From Verrucomicrobiia bacterium (lineage in GTDB: Bacteria > Verrucomicrobiota > Verrucomicrobiia > Limisphaerales > UBA1100), in contig JAAZZB010000059.1 of the NCBI GenBank assembly GCA_014239365.1, positions 124,001 through 188,000 of the forward strand: a stretch of DNA of 64,000 bases, read 5' to 3'. This document shows, piece by piece, positions 25,775 through 36,066 of this stretch. Each line of letters opens with the position of its first letter. Positions within the stretch are counted from its first letter, which is position 1. Position numbers and translations under genes: made by a program. The notes under the pieces are model-generated. The model was not told where the DNA came from. It made no database searches and was given only the letters and a program-made list of their open reading frames with translations.

Positions 25775-27232
25775 CTACCCAACCAACTGCGGGATCACTT
25801 TCGCGCCCTCCACGCCGGTGAGGCGTTGGTCTAGGCCGAGGAAGCGGTAGGTGAGGCGTTCGTGGTCGATGCCCATTTGTTGGAGGAGGGTGGCGTTGAG
25901 GTCGTTAATATGCACGGGGTCGCGCGTGATGTTGTAGCTGTAATCATCGGTGGCGCCGTGTTCGTAGCCGCCTTTGAATCCGCCGCCGGCAACCATTGTG
26001 GTGAAGCAGCGGCCGTGGTGATCGCGGCCGTGATTGGTTTTGGAGAGGGCGCCCTGGGAGTAAATGGTGCGGCCAAATTCGCCGCCGACGATGACGAGTG
26101 TTTCGTCTAGCATCCCGCGTTGTTTCAAATCTTTGATGAGCGCGGCCACGGGTTGATCGATGTCTTCGCATTGCTGGCGCAGCTTTACGGGCAACGCGCC
26201 GTGCTGATCCCAACCGCGATGGAAGAGGTGAATGAACGGCACGCCGCGCTCGGCCATCCGCCGGGCAAGGATGCAGTTGCTGGCAAAGGTGCCGGGCTTG
26301 GCGGTGTCTTTGCCGTACATTTCTTTTACGGCTTTGGGTTCTTTGGAGACATCCATCAAATTCGGCACGCTCGCCTGCATTCGGAAAGCCATCTCGTATT
26401 GTGAAATGCGGGTTTGAGTTTCGGGATCGCCGAACTCTGAAAATTGTTCCTGATTGATTTTTGCAATGCCATCAAGCATTCGGCGGCGCAGCGGGCGGTC
26501 GATGCCTTCGGGGTCTTTGAGAAAGAGCACCGGCTCGCGTCCGCTGCGGAGGTTGACGCCCTGATGTTTGCTGGGCAGAAATCCGCTGCTCCACAGGCGC
26601 GAGTACAGCGCTTGGCTTTGGCCGCGTCCTTTGGAAATCATCACGAGGTATGCGGGTAAATCTTTATTTTCACTGCCGAGCCCATAACTAATCCACGAGC
26701 CGAAGCTGGGTTTGCCGAGCTGTTGGGTGCCGGTGAGAATGTAGGTGATGGCGGGATCGTGATTGATCGCCTCGGTGTGCATGCTCTTGATGAGCGTGAC
26801 GTCGTCGGCGATGCCGGCGATGTTCGGCAGCAACTCGCTCACCCAAGTGCCGTGCGCGCCGTGGCGTTTGAATTTGAACATCGGCGCGACGCACGGAAAT
26901 GATTTTTGGCCACTGGTCATCCCCGTGATGCGTTGGCCATTGCGGATGGAATCAGGAAGTTCAGTGCCGTGGAACCCTCGCATCGCCGGCTTGTAATCGA
27001 ACATATCGATATGGCTCGGGCCACCGGAGAAAAAGAGCATAATCACGCGCTTGGCTTTGGGCGCAAAATGGGGAAGGCCGGCCAAGCCGCCAATGCAGTT
27101 ATTAGCGCGGGGCGCAGCGATGAGGTTGGGCGCCATCAGCGAGCCGAGCGCCGCGCCGCCAAGGCATTTGGCTGAATTAAAAATAAGTTCCCGTCGGGTT
27201 TGCAGCAGGCCGTTTTCGTAAAGTGGATTCAT
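25775..27232 (-). CDS. DUF1501 domain protein
   Basis: A 485-residue member of the DUF1501 family, sulfatase-fold-like exported proteins that occur by the dozen in Planctomycetes and Verrucomicrobia. The N-terminus has a Tat-like signal ([21 protein letters not shown]). Family blocks include [16 protein letters not shown] and [12 protein letters not shown]. The start ATG at 27232 fits the signal; the frame to 27295 overlaps its partner gene. It follows the DUF1549/DUF1553 gene by five bases, the standard pairing, thought to act in polysaccharide use, though no activity is established. Confidence 0.93.
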   Translation of the reverse strand: MNPLYENGLLQTRRELIFNSAKCLGGAALGSLMAPNLIAAPRANNCIGGLAGLPHFAPKAKRVIMLFFSGGPSHIDMFDYKPAMRGFHGTELPDSIRNGQRITGMTSGQKSFPCVAPMFKFKRHGAHGTWVSELLPNIAGIADDVTLIKSMHTEAINHDPAITYILTGTQQLGKPSFGSWISYGLGSENKDLPAYLVMISKGRGQSQALYSRLWSSGFLPSKHQGVNLRSGREPVLFLKDPEGIDRPLRRRMLDGIAKINQEQFSEFGDPETQTRISQYEMAFRMQASVPNLMDVSKEPKAVKEMYGKDTAKPGTFASNCILARRMAERGVPFIHLFHRGWDQHGALPVKLRQQCEDIDQPVAALIKDLKQRGMLDETLVIVGGEFGRTIYSQGALSKTNHGRDHHGRCFTTMVAGGGFKGGYEHGATDDYSYNITRDPVHINDLNATLLQQMGIDHERLTYRFLGLDQRLTGVEGAKVIPQLVG

Positions 27233-27237
27233 AGTGA

Positions 27238-30200
27238 TTAAAGGCGGGAGATGACTTCGTCGAGGTTGAGCAACATACTGGCTACGATGGTCCACGCCGC
27301 GTGCTCGGCGGTGTTGAGTGATTCGTCGCGCTTGGAATCACCGGCAGCCAACAATTTGGCGGCGGCTTCGGGATTCTTTTTGTAATGCTCAAATTCTTCA
27401 TTAAACGCGCTGGAAAGGATTTGCGAAACCAACGCCTTAGGCGCACGCGCCGCGACCACTCGATAACCAAACGCAACGCGATCCTTCGGCGACTTACCGC
27501 CTTCCTTCATCATTCGCTCAGCCAAATGCCGCGAGGCTTCGACGAATTGTGGATCATTCAACGTGGCCAATGCTTGCAACGGCGTGTTGGTGCGGGGGCG
27601 TTCGACAAGGCATTTTTCGCGAGTGGGCGCATCGAAAATCGTCATCGTGGGCGCGGGCGCGGAGCGTTTCCAGTAGGTGTACATACTGCGCCGATAGAGC
27701 GCCTCGCCTTTGTCTTGCCGGAAACGCACGTTGCCGCCGAGGCTCACTTCGTTCCAAAGGCCGGGCGGTTGATAAGGTTTCACGCTGGGACCGCCGATTT
27801 TGCGCACGAGCAATCCACTGACGGCGAGCGCGTTGTCGCGCACAAACTCGCCTTGCAAACGAAAGCGCGGGCCGCGCGCGAGCAAGGCGTTGGAGCGGTC
27901 TTGGGCGAACAACTCACGGGTGACGCGCGAGGATTGCCGGTATGTGGCGCTCATCACCATTTGCTTGAGCGTGCGTTTGATGTCCCAGCCGTGCTTTACA
28001 AAATCCGTGGCCAGCCAATCGAGCAACTCCGGATGCGAAGGCCAATCGCCTTGCGTGCCCAAATCCGAAACCGTTTTCACAAGCCCCTTGCCGAAGAGCA
28101 GCGACCAATAACGATTCACCGCCACGCGGGCCGTTAGTGGATGGTCGGGGCGCGTAAGCCATTGCGCGAGGCCAAGACGGTTTTGCGGCGCGCCTTTGGG
28201 CAGCGGTGGCAGGAATGCGGGCACGCCGGGTTTAATGACCTCGTCCTTGCGCGGATGCGAATAATGGCCGCGTTCAAGAATGTAAGTGGGGCGCATCTTG
28301 CTTTGATCGCCCATAATCATTGAGGTGATTTTGGTTTTATTCAGTGCCGATAATTCGCTTTGCGCGTTTTGCTTTTTGGTCGTCAACGTTTTGTATTCTT
28401 TGTCGATTGAATTGAGATAATGATTGGCGAGCGCGGCTTTTTGTTTGGCGTTTCGTTTGGCGGGCGCGATGGCGAGGATAGGCGCGAGGGGTTCGTTACC
28501 CGCTAAGGTGGCCACTTCGGTGTCAGTCAGTGCGCGATCGTAAAGTCGCACGTCATCGATCTCGATGTTGTTGGCTTGAGCAGAATTGGATCGACGGCCG
28601 ATGCGGAAATCAACGGGCGTTTGAATGGTGCCGCTCAAGCCATCAGCTTCGATATTGTGCGTGAGGCGTTTGCCATTAAGATAAACCCGCGTGCCGCTCG
28701 CTTTGCCTGAGCCATCGTAAGTCACAAAAATATGCGACCATTGTTTGGCTTTGGTTTTTTCTTTACCAACAACTTTCACCGCATTGCCGGGCCAGTTGCT
28801 GATGATATGCGTCCCGGGCGCGCCTTGTTGCAGCCAAATATCAAACCCGCGAAAGGCGTTGCCCTCATTCATCTTGCTGAAAATTGCGCCATTGGCATTT
28901 GCTGCGTCGGGCTTCACCCAGCAGCCGTAGCTAAAGGGCTTATTCCATTCCGGCGGCGTAATGCCTTTCACATTGACGAAGCCACTCTTCACCACACGCA
29001 ATCCGCCACTGAATTTTCCATCGCACGCCTGCGCGCCGCCTTCGAGTTTGGCGGCAGTTTTTTTGCTCACCAATTCGGCTGTGTTGCGCCCTTTGAAATC
29101 ATCCAGAGGCAAATGTGCAATCAACCCTTCCGGCTCCGGCGGTTGCTTTTGGTTATTGAGCGCGGCGGCGATAACCCATTTTTCGATGTCCGGTTGTGCG
29201 GCCTTTTTTCGCGCGGCTAACTTTGTGGTGGCGGACATCACCCGCGCTTGAGCGGCATCACGCAGTTTTTGTTGTTCATCGGAAACCACATTCACCATCG
29301 GCGGTGCGTTGCCACCGCGGGTTTGTTTGCCGCTGTCTGCGTTGTTGTTAAAGAAAGCAAAAAATTGATAGTATTCCTTATGCGAAATGGGATCGTATTT
29401 ATGGCTGTGACATTGGGCGCATTCCACGCTGAGGCCCAGCCAAACATTGCCGGTGGTTTTCACGCGATCGACCACGTATTCCACGCGGTATTCCTCGATG
29501 ATGAGCCCGCCTTCATCAGTGGTGCCGTGATTGCGATTGAAGCCGGTGGCTACCTTCTGCGCCACAGTGGCATTCGGGAGCAAGTCGCCGGCAATCTGTT
29601 CGATGGTAAAATCTTTGAACGACTTATTAGTGTCGTAGGCATTAATCACCCAATCGCGCCAAGGCCACATTGTGCGCGGGCCGTCGGCATGGTGCACGCT
29701 GCTGTCGCCATAACGCGCGACGTCCATCCAATGCAGCGTCATCCGCTCGGCGTATGCTTTGGAGGCAAGTAGGCGGTCGACGACTTTTTCGAATGCCTTT
29801 GGGCTCTTGTCGCTCACAAACGCCTCCACCTCGGGCAAGGTTGGCGGCAAGCCGGTGAGATCAAAAGTCACGCGCCGGATGAGGATTTCTTTCGCAGCTT
29901 CTTGCGAAGGCTTCAGTCCGTTGGCTTCGAGCTTAGCCGCGGTGAAACGGTCAATCGGATTGTGACCCCACTTGGGTTTTGACTGGGGCAGGGCGGCGGG
30001 CTTCGGCGCGATGAAGGCCCAATGGCCCTCGTATTTCGCGCCCTGTTCAATCCATTTTTTGATGAGCGCGATTTGATGCGGCGTCAGTTCTTTTTTGGAC
30101 TTAAGTGGCGGCATTCGTTTCTCTGCATCGGTGGCCGTAATCCGCGCCCATAATTCACTTTCCAAAAGTTTGCCAGCGACAATGACTTCCTCTTTGGCCG

Positions 30201-30384
30201 CGGCCTCTACGTCCAAGCGCAGCTTCCCCTTGCGTCGCCCCTCATCCGGCCCATGACACAGAAAACAGTTATTCGAGAGGATCGGCCGGATGTCCTGATT
30301 GAACCGAACCACCTCCGGCAATGGTTCCGCAGCCCCTCCCGAGGCCACAAAAATAAGACCCAATGTAAATACCCAAATACGCAT
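27238..30384 (-). CDS. Planctomycete-type cytochrome C / DUF1549 / LamG / DUF1553 protein
   Basis: A 1048-residue exported protein. A signal peptide (1-19) is followed by a PSCyt1-type haem site CFLCH at 40-44, the DUF1549 (PSCyt2) domain at about 140-360, an inserted LamG/concanavalin-like domain near 420-640 ([16 protein letters not shown]), a lysine-rich linker, and the DUF1553 (PSD1) domain to the end. The family is typical of PVC bacteria and is always found beside DUF1501 genes, as here. A redox or glycan-related role is suspected in the literature but unproven. Confidence 0.93.
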   Translation of the reverse strand: MRIWVFTLGLIFVASGGAAEPLPEVVRFNQDIRPILSNNCFLCHGPDEGRRKGKLRLDVEAAAKEEVIVAGKLLESELWARITATDAEKRMPPLKSKKELTPHQIALIKKWIEQGAKYEGHWAFIAPKPAALPQSKPKWGHNPIDRFTAAKLEANGLKPSQEAAKEILIRRVTFDLTGLPPTLPEVEAFVSDKSPKAFEKVVDRLLASKAYAERMTLHWMDVARYGDSSVHHADGPRTMWPWRDWVINAYDTNKSFKDFTIEQIAGDLLPNATVAQKVATGFNRNHGTTDEGGLIIEEYRVEYVVDRVKTTGNVWLGLSVECAQCHSHKYDPISHKEYYQFFAFFNNNADSGKQTRGGNAPPMVNVVSDEQQKLRDAAQARVMSATTKLAARKKAAQPDIEKWVIAAALNNQKQPPEPEGLIAHLPLDDFKGRNTAELVSKKTAAKLEGGAQACDGKFSGGLRVVKSGFVNVKGITPPEWNKPFSYGCWVKPDAANANGAIFSKMNEGNAFRGFDIWLQQGAPGTHIISNWPGNAVKVVGKEKTKAKQWSHIFVTYDGSGKASGTRVYLNGKRLTHNIEADGLSGTIQTPVDFRIGRRSNSAQANNIEIDDVRLYDRALTDTEVATLAGNEPLAPILAIAPAKRNAKQKAALANHYLNSIDKEYKTLTTKKQNAQSELSALNKTKITSMIMGDQSKMRPTYILERGHYSHPRKDEVIKPGVPAFLPPLPKGAPQNRLGLAQWLTRPDHPLTARVAVNRYWSLLFGKGLVKTVSDLGTQGDWPSHPELLDWLATDFVKHGWDIKRTLKQMVMSATYRQSSRVTRELFAQDRSNALLARGPRFRLQGEFVRDNALAVSGLLVRKIGGPSVKPYQPPGLWNEVSLGGNVRFRQDKGEALYRRSMYTYWKRSAPAPTMTIFDAPTREKCLVERPRTNTPLQALATLNDPQFVEASRHLAERMMKEGGKSPKDRVAFGYRVVAARAPKALVSQILSSAFNEEFEHYKKNPEAAAKLLAAGDSKRDESLNTAEHAAWTIVASMLLNLDEVISRL

Positions 30385-30497
30385 ATGGCTTGGACGGTAT
30401 CACAAAAAAAATATTCGCGCAACCACGGGTGGGACAGTGTTTGACCCATCGAGGGTGCTATGGTGCGTATAGAAATTAATTCAACAAAAGGAAAACT

Positions 30498-31055
30498 ATG
30501 AGCGATACATTTGAGAAGTTAGTGAAACATTTCGAAACAGCCGAAGTGCTCTTTATGCCGAATCCTGAAGAGCGGTCAATCTGGGCCGTGTTGCCCGGCA
30601 GTAAGACGAATTGGGGTGCAATTGTGAGGATCGAAGATGAAGAGCTGGAAGTGCTCGCGATTCATCCGTTGCGTATCCCGGAAGAGAAACGCGCGGCGCT
30701 GGCGGAACTCATCATTCGCATCGGGCCGCGTAGCAACTTGTGCACGTTGGAAATGGATTACGACGAAGGCCGGCTGACAGCGCGGAGTCATTTATATTTC
30801 GAATCCGGAACTGAGCTGTGCGATGAGGTGATTTTCGGGGCAATTAGCATCTCCCTGAATGCGCTGGAGTCCGTGCATCAAGCGGTGGTCGGCATTCTCT
30901 ACCAAACCAAAAACGCCGTCGAAGCAGTCCAAATGTTGGAAGAAGAAGGGGGATCAGAATGCGAACAGCCCAACGCCAATCGCTTCAACCTCCCCAAACC
31001 CGAAGGCGAAGTGCCCTGGCCGGAGTTGCCGGAGGAGGGGTTGCGAAACAACTGA
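30498..31055 (+). CDS. YbjN-like / type III chaperone-fold protein
   Basis: A 185-residue soluble acidic protein. The alternating beta strands and the final amphipathic helix (ISLNALESVHQAVVGILYQTKNAVEAV) resemble YbjN and type III secretion chaperone-like folds; the match is by general pattern, so the family is tentative. The C-terminal 35 residues are Pro/Glu-rich and probably disordered. AAAAGGA at 30486-30492 is a reasonable ribosome site before the ATG. It converges on rmuC. No function is assigned. Confidence 0.7.
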   Translation: MSDTFEKLVKHFETAEVLFMPNPEERSIWAVLPGSKTNWGAIVRIEDEELEVLAIHPLRIPEEKRAALAELIIRIGPRSNLCTLEMDYDEGRLTARSHLYFESGTELCDEVIFGAISISLNALESVHQAVVGILYQTKNAVEAVQMLEEEGGSECEQPNANRFNLPKPEGEVPWPELPEEGLRNN

Positions 31056-31059
31056 AGTC

Positions 31060-32172
31060 TCAGTCTGAATCGGTGTCAGTGATTGCAGACGGATTTTCAT
31101 CCTCCTGTTCGAGATTTAGATCTAAAATTTTTCGCATCGGACGCTCGAGTGCGTTGGCTCGGGTGGATTCGAGTTGATCGAAATGCTTGTTGGCGGCTGA
31201 TAGTGATTTTCCCATTGAATCAACTTTCTCGCCGTACACTTCCCATTGCTTGCTGAATTCCTGCACAAGAATTTGGAGATCGCCCGCTTTGCGTTCGACG
31301 GCAAAGCTGGCGACGGATTGGCGAATGAGGGAAAGGATGGCGTAGAGCGTCAACGGCGAGCAGAGCACGATGCGTTTGCTCATCGCAAAATCGATCAGCT
31401 GATGATCTTCCTGATTGATGAAACTGTAGATGCTTTCGTTAGGGATGAAGAGTAATACGTAATCGACCGTGCCACCGGCGGGATCAATGTAGTTTCGTTT
31501 GGAAACAGCAGTGACGTGTTTGCGGACGTCGGTGAGGAAATGTTTTTTCTCATCAGCGCGAGTTGCATCATCATCTGAGGCTAAAAAATTTTCGTAGTGG
31601 GTGATGGGGAATTTAACATCCATATTCAGCCGCTTGTCCCGCGGGAGTTGGAACGTGAAATCCGGCCGATCGCTTCCTTCCATAGATTGTTTCGTGTAAT
31701 TTTTCCCTTCCATTAAACCCAGCAGATTTAGGATGTCTTCCACCATGCGCTCACCCCATTGTCCGCGCGCTTGGCTGCTGGAGAGGATGAGGCGAAGTTG
31801 GTTGGTTGTGTCCTGAAGATGATCGAGGCGTTCGCCGGAAGTTTCCACTTGTGCTTTCAAGCCGGCAGTTCCTTCGCCTAGATCTTTCAGTGAGCGCTGG
31901 ATGGTTTGGAGGCTGGAATCGATGAGTTCCTTTTTTTGATCCAGTTGTTGCCCGGAACTGGCCTGCAACTTGGCAAACTCGCTTTGAGCTAACTCAAGAA
32001 ATTGGCGTTGGTTTTCGGAAAGCGCTTGCCTGGAAAGATTGCCAAAAGAGGATTCAAGTTCGTCGGCACTCCGCTTGGCGGCTTCGGCTTCTTTTTGTTT
32101 TAATTGCCAAATGACAAGTGCACCTGCAAGAAATCCAACAACAAACAAAACAACAGGCAGAATAATATCCAT
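31060..32172 (-). CDS. rmuC: RmuC family DNA recombination protein
   Basis: A 370-residue protein with one N-terminal membrane helix (residues 3-24), a long coiled coil (about 25-140), and the RmuC nuclease-like domain with SSQARGQWGERMVEDIL, RPDFTFQLP and LDVKFP-type (NMDVKFP) motifs. Members limit inversion between short inverted repeats; the domain is related to restriction nucleases. The start ATG at 32172 precedes the membrane helix. The presence of many inverted repeats in this genome makes the gene of interest. Confidence 0.9.
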   Translation of the reverse strand: MDIILPVVLFVVGFLAGALVIWQLKQKEAEAAKRSADELESSFGNLSRQALSENQRQFLELAQSEFAKLQASSGQQLDQKKELIDSSLQTIQRSLKDLGEGTAGLKAQVETSGERLDHLQDTTNQLRLILSSSQARGQWGERMVEDILNLLGLMEGKNYTKQSMEGSDRPDFTFQLPRDKRLNMDVKFPITHYENFLASDDDATRADEKKHFLTDVRKHVTAVSKRNYIDPAGGTVDYVLLFIPNESIYSFINQEDHQLIDFAMSKRIVLCSPLTLYAILSLIRQSVASFAVERKAGDLQILVQEFSKQWEVYGEKVDSMGKSLSAANKHFDQLESTRANALERPMRKILDLNLEQEDENPSAITDTDSD

Positions 32173-32240
32173 CGCGCCGAGTTTCAATCCAACAGGGCGA
32201 GTTGGCAAGCTTGAACGGTTTCTTGGGGCGGGGGTTTGTT

Positions 32241-32411
32241 TTAATTACTCACCTTGATCGCATCCCAGCTTTCGAAGCTGCTTTTGTCGATGCCGATGAT
32301 TCGGACTTTGACGACTTCGGCTTGGGCGAGGCCGAGGGTTAGGAAAACTACCGCGCAGAGCAGGAAGCCGATGATGAGGGATTTGGGGTCAATTTGTTTG
32401 AGTGGTTTCAT
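32241..32411 (-). CDS. Small single-pass membrane protein, unknown
   Basis: A 56-residue protein: a short Lys-containing cytoplasmic N-terminus, one helix (SLIIGFLLCAVVFLTLGLAQA) and a 20-residue tail (VVKVRIIGIDKSSFESW). The Ala-Gln-Ala end of the helix could be a signal peptidase site, so a small secreted peptide is also possible. I do not recognise the family. It lies 68 bp upstream of rmuC in the same direction. The ATG at 32411 is chosen over 32429 because the sequence then starts with a usual MKPLK. Confidence 0.55.
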   Translation of the reverse strand: MKPLKQIDPKSLIIGFLLCAVVFLTLGLAQAEVVKVRIIGIDKSSFESWDAIKVSN

Positions 32412-32461
32412 AGTGGGAAACAATGCCACAGGTTGGGCAACCTGTCCAATGGCGTGAGGGT

Positions 32462-32490
32462 TTGACTCGTGCGCAAAAGGGCGGTAACTT
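32462..32490 (+). promoter_or_regulatory. tRNA-Ser promoter
   Basis: TTGACT at 32462-32467, a 17-nt spacer, TAACTT at 32485-32490, and the tRNA 5' end 16 bases further on. Confidence 0.55.
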
Positions 32491-32505
32491 GCCCGCAGAC
32501 CAACC

Positions 32506-32596
32506 GGAGAGGTGGCAGAGTGGTCGAATGCGCTAGTTTGCTAAACTGGTTTACCTATAACGGGTAACGCGGGTTCGAATCCCGCCCTCTCCGCCA
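32506..32596 (+). tRNA. tRNA-Ser(GCT)
   Basis: A class II tRNA. The acceptor stem GGAGAGG pairs with CCTCTCC, the anticodon loop carries GCT (codons AGC/AGU), there is a long variable arm (about 21 nt), the T arm contains GTTCGAATC, and CCA is encoded at 32594-32596. Confidence 0.97.
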
Positions 32597-32613
32597 TTCT
32601 TCAAAATGCCGCG

Positions 32614-34209
32614 ATGCCCACGGACGCGATCAAAGTGCTGATAGCCGGTGCGGATGGCGTGGTGCTTTCCGAATTCCTCCTCGGCGAAGGCGTGCATGCG
32701 ATTGGCTCGGCAACGGGGTCGGCGATTCTCATCGGCGGCGCGGAGGCGGAACACGCGCGCTTGCATTTGCAAAACGGCGAACTCTTCATCGAAGACCTCG
32801 GCACAACGGCCGGTATTTTTCTGGATGGGATGGGCGTGCGTGGCCGCTTGGGCGTGAGCCCCGGCCAAACCATCCAAGTGGGCGATCGCTGGCTGGCCTT
32901 GCAAGCGCCAACAAGCGTGCAGGCTAAGGCGGATGAAGTGTTGGCGCGGCGTTATCGGCTCATTCGCCCCATCGGTCGCGGTGGACGCGGCGAGGTTTGG
33001 CTGGCGCGTGATGAGGAGTTGAGTGAAGAGATCGCCCTGAAACGTCTTCCACCGGAAATGGCCAATGATGCCGTGGCGATTTCTGATCTCAGGCGCGAGG
33101 TGCAAAAGAGCCGCCATCTTAGCCACAATAATATCATCCGCATTCACGACCTCGTGCAACCACCGGGCGAGCCGGCTTTTGTCACGTTGGAATTTATCAA
33201 CGGCCAAGACCTCGCCACGATGCGTCTCAGTCAACCCGGCAATTGTTTTAAATGGGAAACCCTGCGCCCGTTGATGTCGCAGCTTTGCGACGCGCTCGAG
33301 TACGCGCATCAAAACAAAATCGTCCATCGCGATCTCAAGCCCGCCAACATGATGGTCGATGCGGGAGGTAACCTAAAGCTCGCCGACTTTGGCATTGCCG
33401 CTTCGATGGCCGATAGCCTCAGTCGTTCCTCAATGCAAGGCAGCGTGAGCGGCACGACGCTTTATATGAGCCCCCAGCAAATGCGCGGCGAAATCCCCCG
33501 CGCCAGCGATGACCTCTACGCGCTCGGCTCCACTTTCTATGAGCTCCTCACCAGTCGGCCGCCATTCTCCAGCGGCGATGTCACCTATCAAGTTCTCAAC
33601 GTGGAAGCCAAGCCGCTCGCCGAGCGTCTCTCTGAATTGGGTTTGCAAAACCAAGTGCCCGATGCCGTCTGCGCGATGATCATGGCGTGCCTTGCCAAAG
33701 ATCCCGCCCATCGTCCCGCCAGCGCAGCGGCGGTGGAAGAATGGATTTCCAGTAGCGACGATTCATCCTTGCCGCCAATTTCACAACTCGCTCCATTGCC
33801 GCCAATCACCCCTTCGACACTCGGCCACGCGCCTTCCGACGAACCGCCGCCACTCGTGCCCACGCGGAGCGATACCACGCCGCCGGTGCTTGAAAGCCCC
33901 CAGCCCACCGTGCACGAAAAAATCGCTGCCGCCGGTTGGGGCAGCATTGAGGCACGGGATAATCCTTGGTATCAGGGCTTCATTGCCGTGGTCGCATTTT
34001 TTGCTTTGTTGCTGGTGATCGGCCTGAGGGATTTGCCGAAGGATAAAATTCTGGGCAGTGTTATTTTTATTCTCATCTTTTGGTTTGGGCTTTCGGCAAT
34101 CGGGAAACACTTATTGAAACCCAAGCGATTCACCTGCAGTCAATGCGGCGGAAAATTGCTGAGTGACCAACCCGGCCCGTGCCCGCATTGCGATGCCTCG
34201 CTCACCTGA
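32614..34209 (+). CDS. FHA-kinase-zinc ribbon membrane protein
   Basis: A 531-residue Ser/Thr kinase. Residues 1-98 resemble an FHA domain (phosphothreonine reader), though degenerate; 113-385 form a complete kinase with GRGGRGEVWLA, Lys143, HRDLKPANMM (238-247), DFG (258-260) and SPQQM in place of APE. A Pro/Ser-rich linker follows, then two hydrophobic helices at about 455-500 and a C-terminal zinc ribbon (CSQCGG and CPHCD). All catalytic residues are present, unlike the kinase at 23816. It starts 18 bases after the tRNA. No matching phosphatase is nearby. Confidence 0.92.
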   Translation: MPTDAIKVLIAGADGVVLSEFLLGEGVHAIGSATGSAILIGGAEAEHARLHLQNGELFIEDLGTTAGIFLDGMGVRGRLGVSPGQTIQVGDRWLALQAPTSVQAKADEVLARRYRLIRPIGRGGRGEVWLARDEELSEEIALKRLPPEMANDAVAISDLRREVQKSRHLSHNNIIRIHDLVQPPGEPAFVTLEFINGQDLATMRLSQPGNCFKWETLRPLMSQLCDALEYAHQNKIVHRDLKPANMMVDAGGNLKLADFGIAASMADSLSRSSMQGSVSGTTLYMSPQQMRGEIPRASDDLYALGSTFYELLTSRPPFSSGDVTYQVLNVEAKPLAERLSELGLQNQVPDAVCAMIMACLAKDPAHRPASAAAVEEWISSSDDSSLPPISQLAPLPPITPSTLGHAPSDEPPPLVPTRSDTTPPVLESPQPTVHEKIAAAGWGSIEARDNPWYQGFIAVVAFFALLLVIGLRDLPKDKILGSVIFILIFWFGLSAIGKHLLKPKRFTCSQCGGKLLSDQPGPCPHCDASLT

Positions 34210-34248
34210 GTATTGCCACGAAGCATTCCGCCCGCTAACCTCCCGCGA

Positions 34249-34704
34249 ATGAATCCGCGCGCATTGATTTTTTCGCTTGGCCTCGCATTGTTGGGTGCGG
34301 GTTGCTCCACGTTTGATCGGGACTGGAAGGCCGCCAATAATACCGCCAGCACCGGCAGCGGCATCGAAGGCCAATGGGTTGGCCGTTGGCACAGCGACAC
34401 CAATCAACACAACGACGTGCTGCGCTGCCTCATCACGCGCAAAGAGGAAGGCGTTTATCACACCCGTTTCCACGCCAAATATAAATTGGGTTTTCTGCCC
34501 ATCAGCTTCGGGTATGGGTTGGATATGACCGTCACAGACGCCAACGGCCAATATCAATTCCAAGGCCAAGCCGACCTCGGTAAGTTGGCCGGTGGTGTTT
34601 ATCACTACACCGGAAGCGGCACCACCAACCAATTGCAGTTCAACTATCGCAGCCCCAAAGACCACGGCACGTTTAACCTCCAACGCCCCAAGGAAACCAA
34701 ATAG
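34249..34704 (+). CDS. Small lipoprotein
   Basis: A 151-residue protein with a lipoprotein signal (ALIFSLGLALLGAGC, Cys19) and a beta-rich mature part (IEGQWVGRWHSDTN... to the end) that resembles small lipocalin-like or META-type barrels in outline only. Function unknown. The ATG at 34249 gives a normal signal; the earlier ATG at 34213 is too far upstream. It ends in TAG, whose last base starts the next gene, so it is coupled to the MFS transporter. Confidence 0.75.
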   Translation: MNPRALIFSLGLALLGAGCSTFDRDWKAANNTASTGSGIEGQWVGRWHSDTNQHNDVLRCLITRKEEGVYHTRFHAKYKLGFLPISFGYGLDMTVTDANGQYQFQGQADLGKLAGGVYHYTGSGTTNQLQFNYRSPKDHGTFNLQRPKETK

Positions 34705-35993
34705 TGAGCGAACCAACCGGCAAAAAATGGTACAGCGGCATCACGCGGTATCAATGGGTCATCCTCGTCATCGCCTGCGCGGGTTGGATTTTTGATGTTT
34801 ACGAGGGGCAGATTTTCAATCTCACGCGCGGGGAAATGCTCAATGATTTATTGTCGGGCATCACCGATGACAAAGCGCGCGCGGCAAAAGTCGATATGTG
34901 GGGCGATTGGTTCCTCGCCGCTTTTTTGCTGGGAGGCACCGCGGGCGGATTGCTTTTTGGCTCGCTGGCCGATCGCTATGGGCGACGGCCGATAATGATT
35001 GCGACCATCCTTACTTACTCACTTTTTTCCGGCCTCACTTATTTTGCAACTGACTTGTGGCAGATCGCTTCGCTGCGATTTTTTGTGGCGATGGGCGTAG
35101 GCGGCGAATGGGCAGTAGCCGCGAGCTTGGTGGCGGAAATTTTCCCCAAACACGCTCGCACGCACGCCGCCAGTATTTTTCACGCCTCCAGCGTGGTGGG
35201 CACGTGGATGGCCGCTCTGGCCGGAATGGCGGTGGGCGCACAATGGCGGTACGCTTATTTAATTGGCATTTTACCTGCACTACTTGTCGTGTGGGTGCGC
35301 GCGACAGTGAAAGAACCTGAACGCTGGAAAAAAGCGGCGGACAACTCAAAATCTAATGCGGGCAGTTACCGTGAATTGTTCAAGCATTCCACATGGCGCA
35401 AGCACGCGCTCTTGGGAATGATGCTGGCGGCGGTGGGCTTAGCGAGTTTTTGGGCGGTGGGCATTGCCACACAAGGGCTGGCGAAAGAAATGTTGCTGGC
35501 CGAAGGCGCGAGTGTGGCAGAGGCGGCCAAGCAATCGAAGTTCGCCTACGGCATTGTGCAGACAACCGGGGCCGGAGTTGGGCTGCTGCTTTTCGGGCCA
35601 ATCTGTGCGCGCATCGGTCGACACAAGGCGTTCATCCTCGGCCATTTGGGGGCGTTTTTGGTGGTGCCGGTCATTTGCTATTTGCCGCAGAATTACAATC
35701 AACTGTTGTGGCTGCTGCCGGTGTTTGGGTTTTTCACACTCTGCATGCACGCGGGGTATGCGGTTTATTTCCCAGAACTATTCCCAAATCACTTGCGGGC
35801 AACAGGCACGAGTTTTTGTTTCAATGTCGGCCGAATTGTGGCCGCGCCGATGTTGATTCTTTCGGGCATTGTAAAATCGATTGAAGGCTTCCCAATTCGA
35901 GATGCGTTGAGCTTGCTCGGCACTACTTTTCTGCTCGGGCTTATTGCGATTGCATATTTGCCCGAGACGAAAGGGAAGGACTTGCCGGAGTAG
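34704..35993 (+). CDS. MFS transporter, sugar/organic acid type
   Basis: A 429-residue major-facilitator protein with twelve predicted helices. The first cytoplasmic loop motif reads GSLADRYGRRP and the second half repeats it as GPICARIGRHK. The substrate cannot be told; the nearest subfamilies carry sugars, aromatic acids or sialic acid (the DAYxGQxFNL-like start, FDVYEGQIFNL, is similar). Start GTG at 34704 overlaps the previous stop by one base. A family C repeat follows directly. Confidence 0.88.
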   Translation: MSEPTGKKWYSGITRYQWVILVIACAGWIFDVYEGQIFNLTRGEMLNDLLSGITDDKARAAKVDMWGDWFLAAFLLGGTAGGLLFGSLADRYGRRPIMIATILTYSLFSGLTYFATDLWQIASLRFFVAMGVGGEWAVAASLVAEIFPKHARTHAASIFHASSVVGTWMAALAGMAVGAQWRYAYLIGILPALLVVWVRATVKEPERWKKAADNSKSNAGSYRELFKHSTWRKHALLGMMLAAVGLASFWAVGIATQGLAKEMLLAEGASVAEAAKQSKFAYGIVQTTGAGVGLLLFGPICARIGRHKAFILGHLGAFLVVPVICYLPQNYNQLLWLLPVFGFFTLCMHAGYAVYFPELFPNHLRATGTSFCFNVGRIVAAPMLILSGIVKSIEGFPIRDALSLLGTTFLLGLIAIAYLPETKGKDLPE

Positions 35994-36066
35994 TTTTTGA
36001 CACGGATTTCACTGATTCACACAAATTATTTTATCCGTGAAAATCTGTGTAATCCGTGTCTGAAAA
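35994..36066. repeat. Palindromic repeat family C, copy 2
   Basis: An inverted repeat of about 30 bp per arm: the left arm (about 35995-36029) reads TTGACACGGATTTCACTGATT and the right arm is its imperfect complement to 36065. It exactly fills the gap between the convergent MFS and glycosidase-like genes. Likely a bidirectional terminator stem or a dispersed repeat. Confidence 0.75.

Noticed and set aside
25600-25800. CRISPR array
   Set aside because: The repeats are single palindromes, not spaced direct repeats; no cas gene is present.
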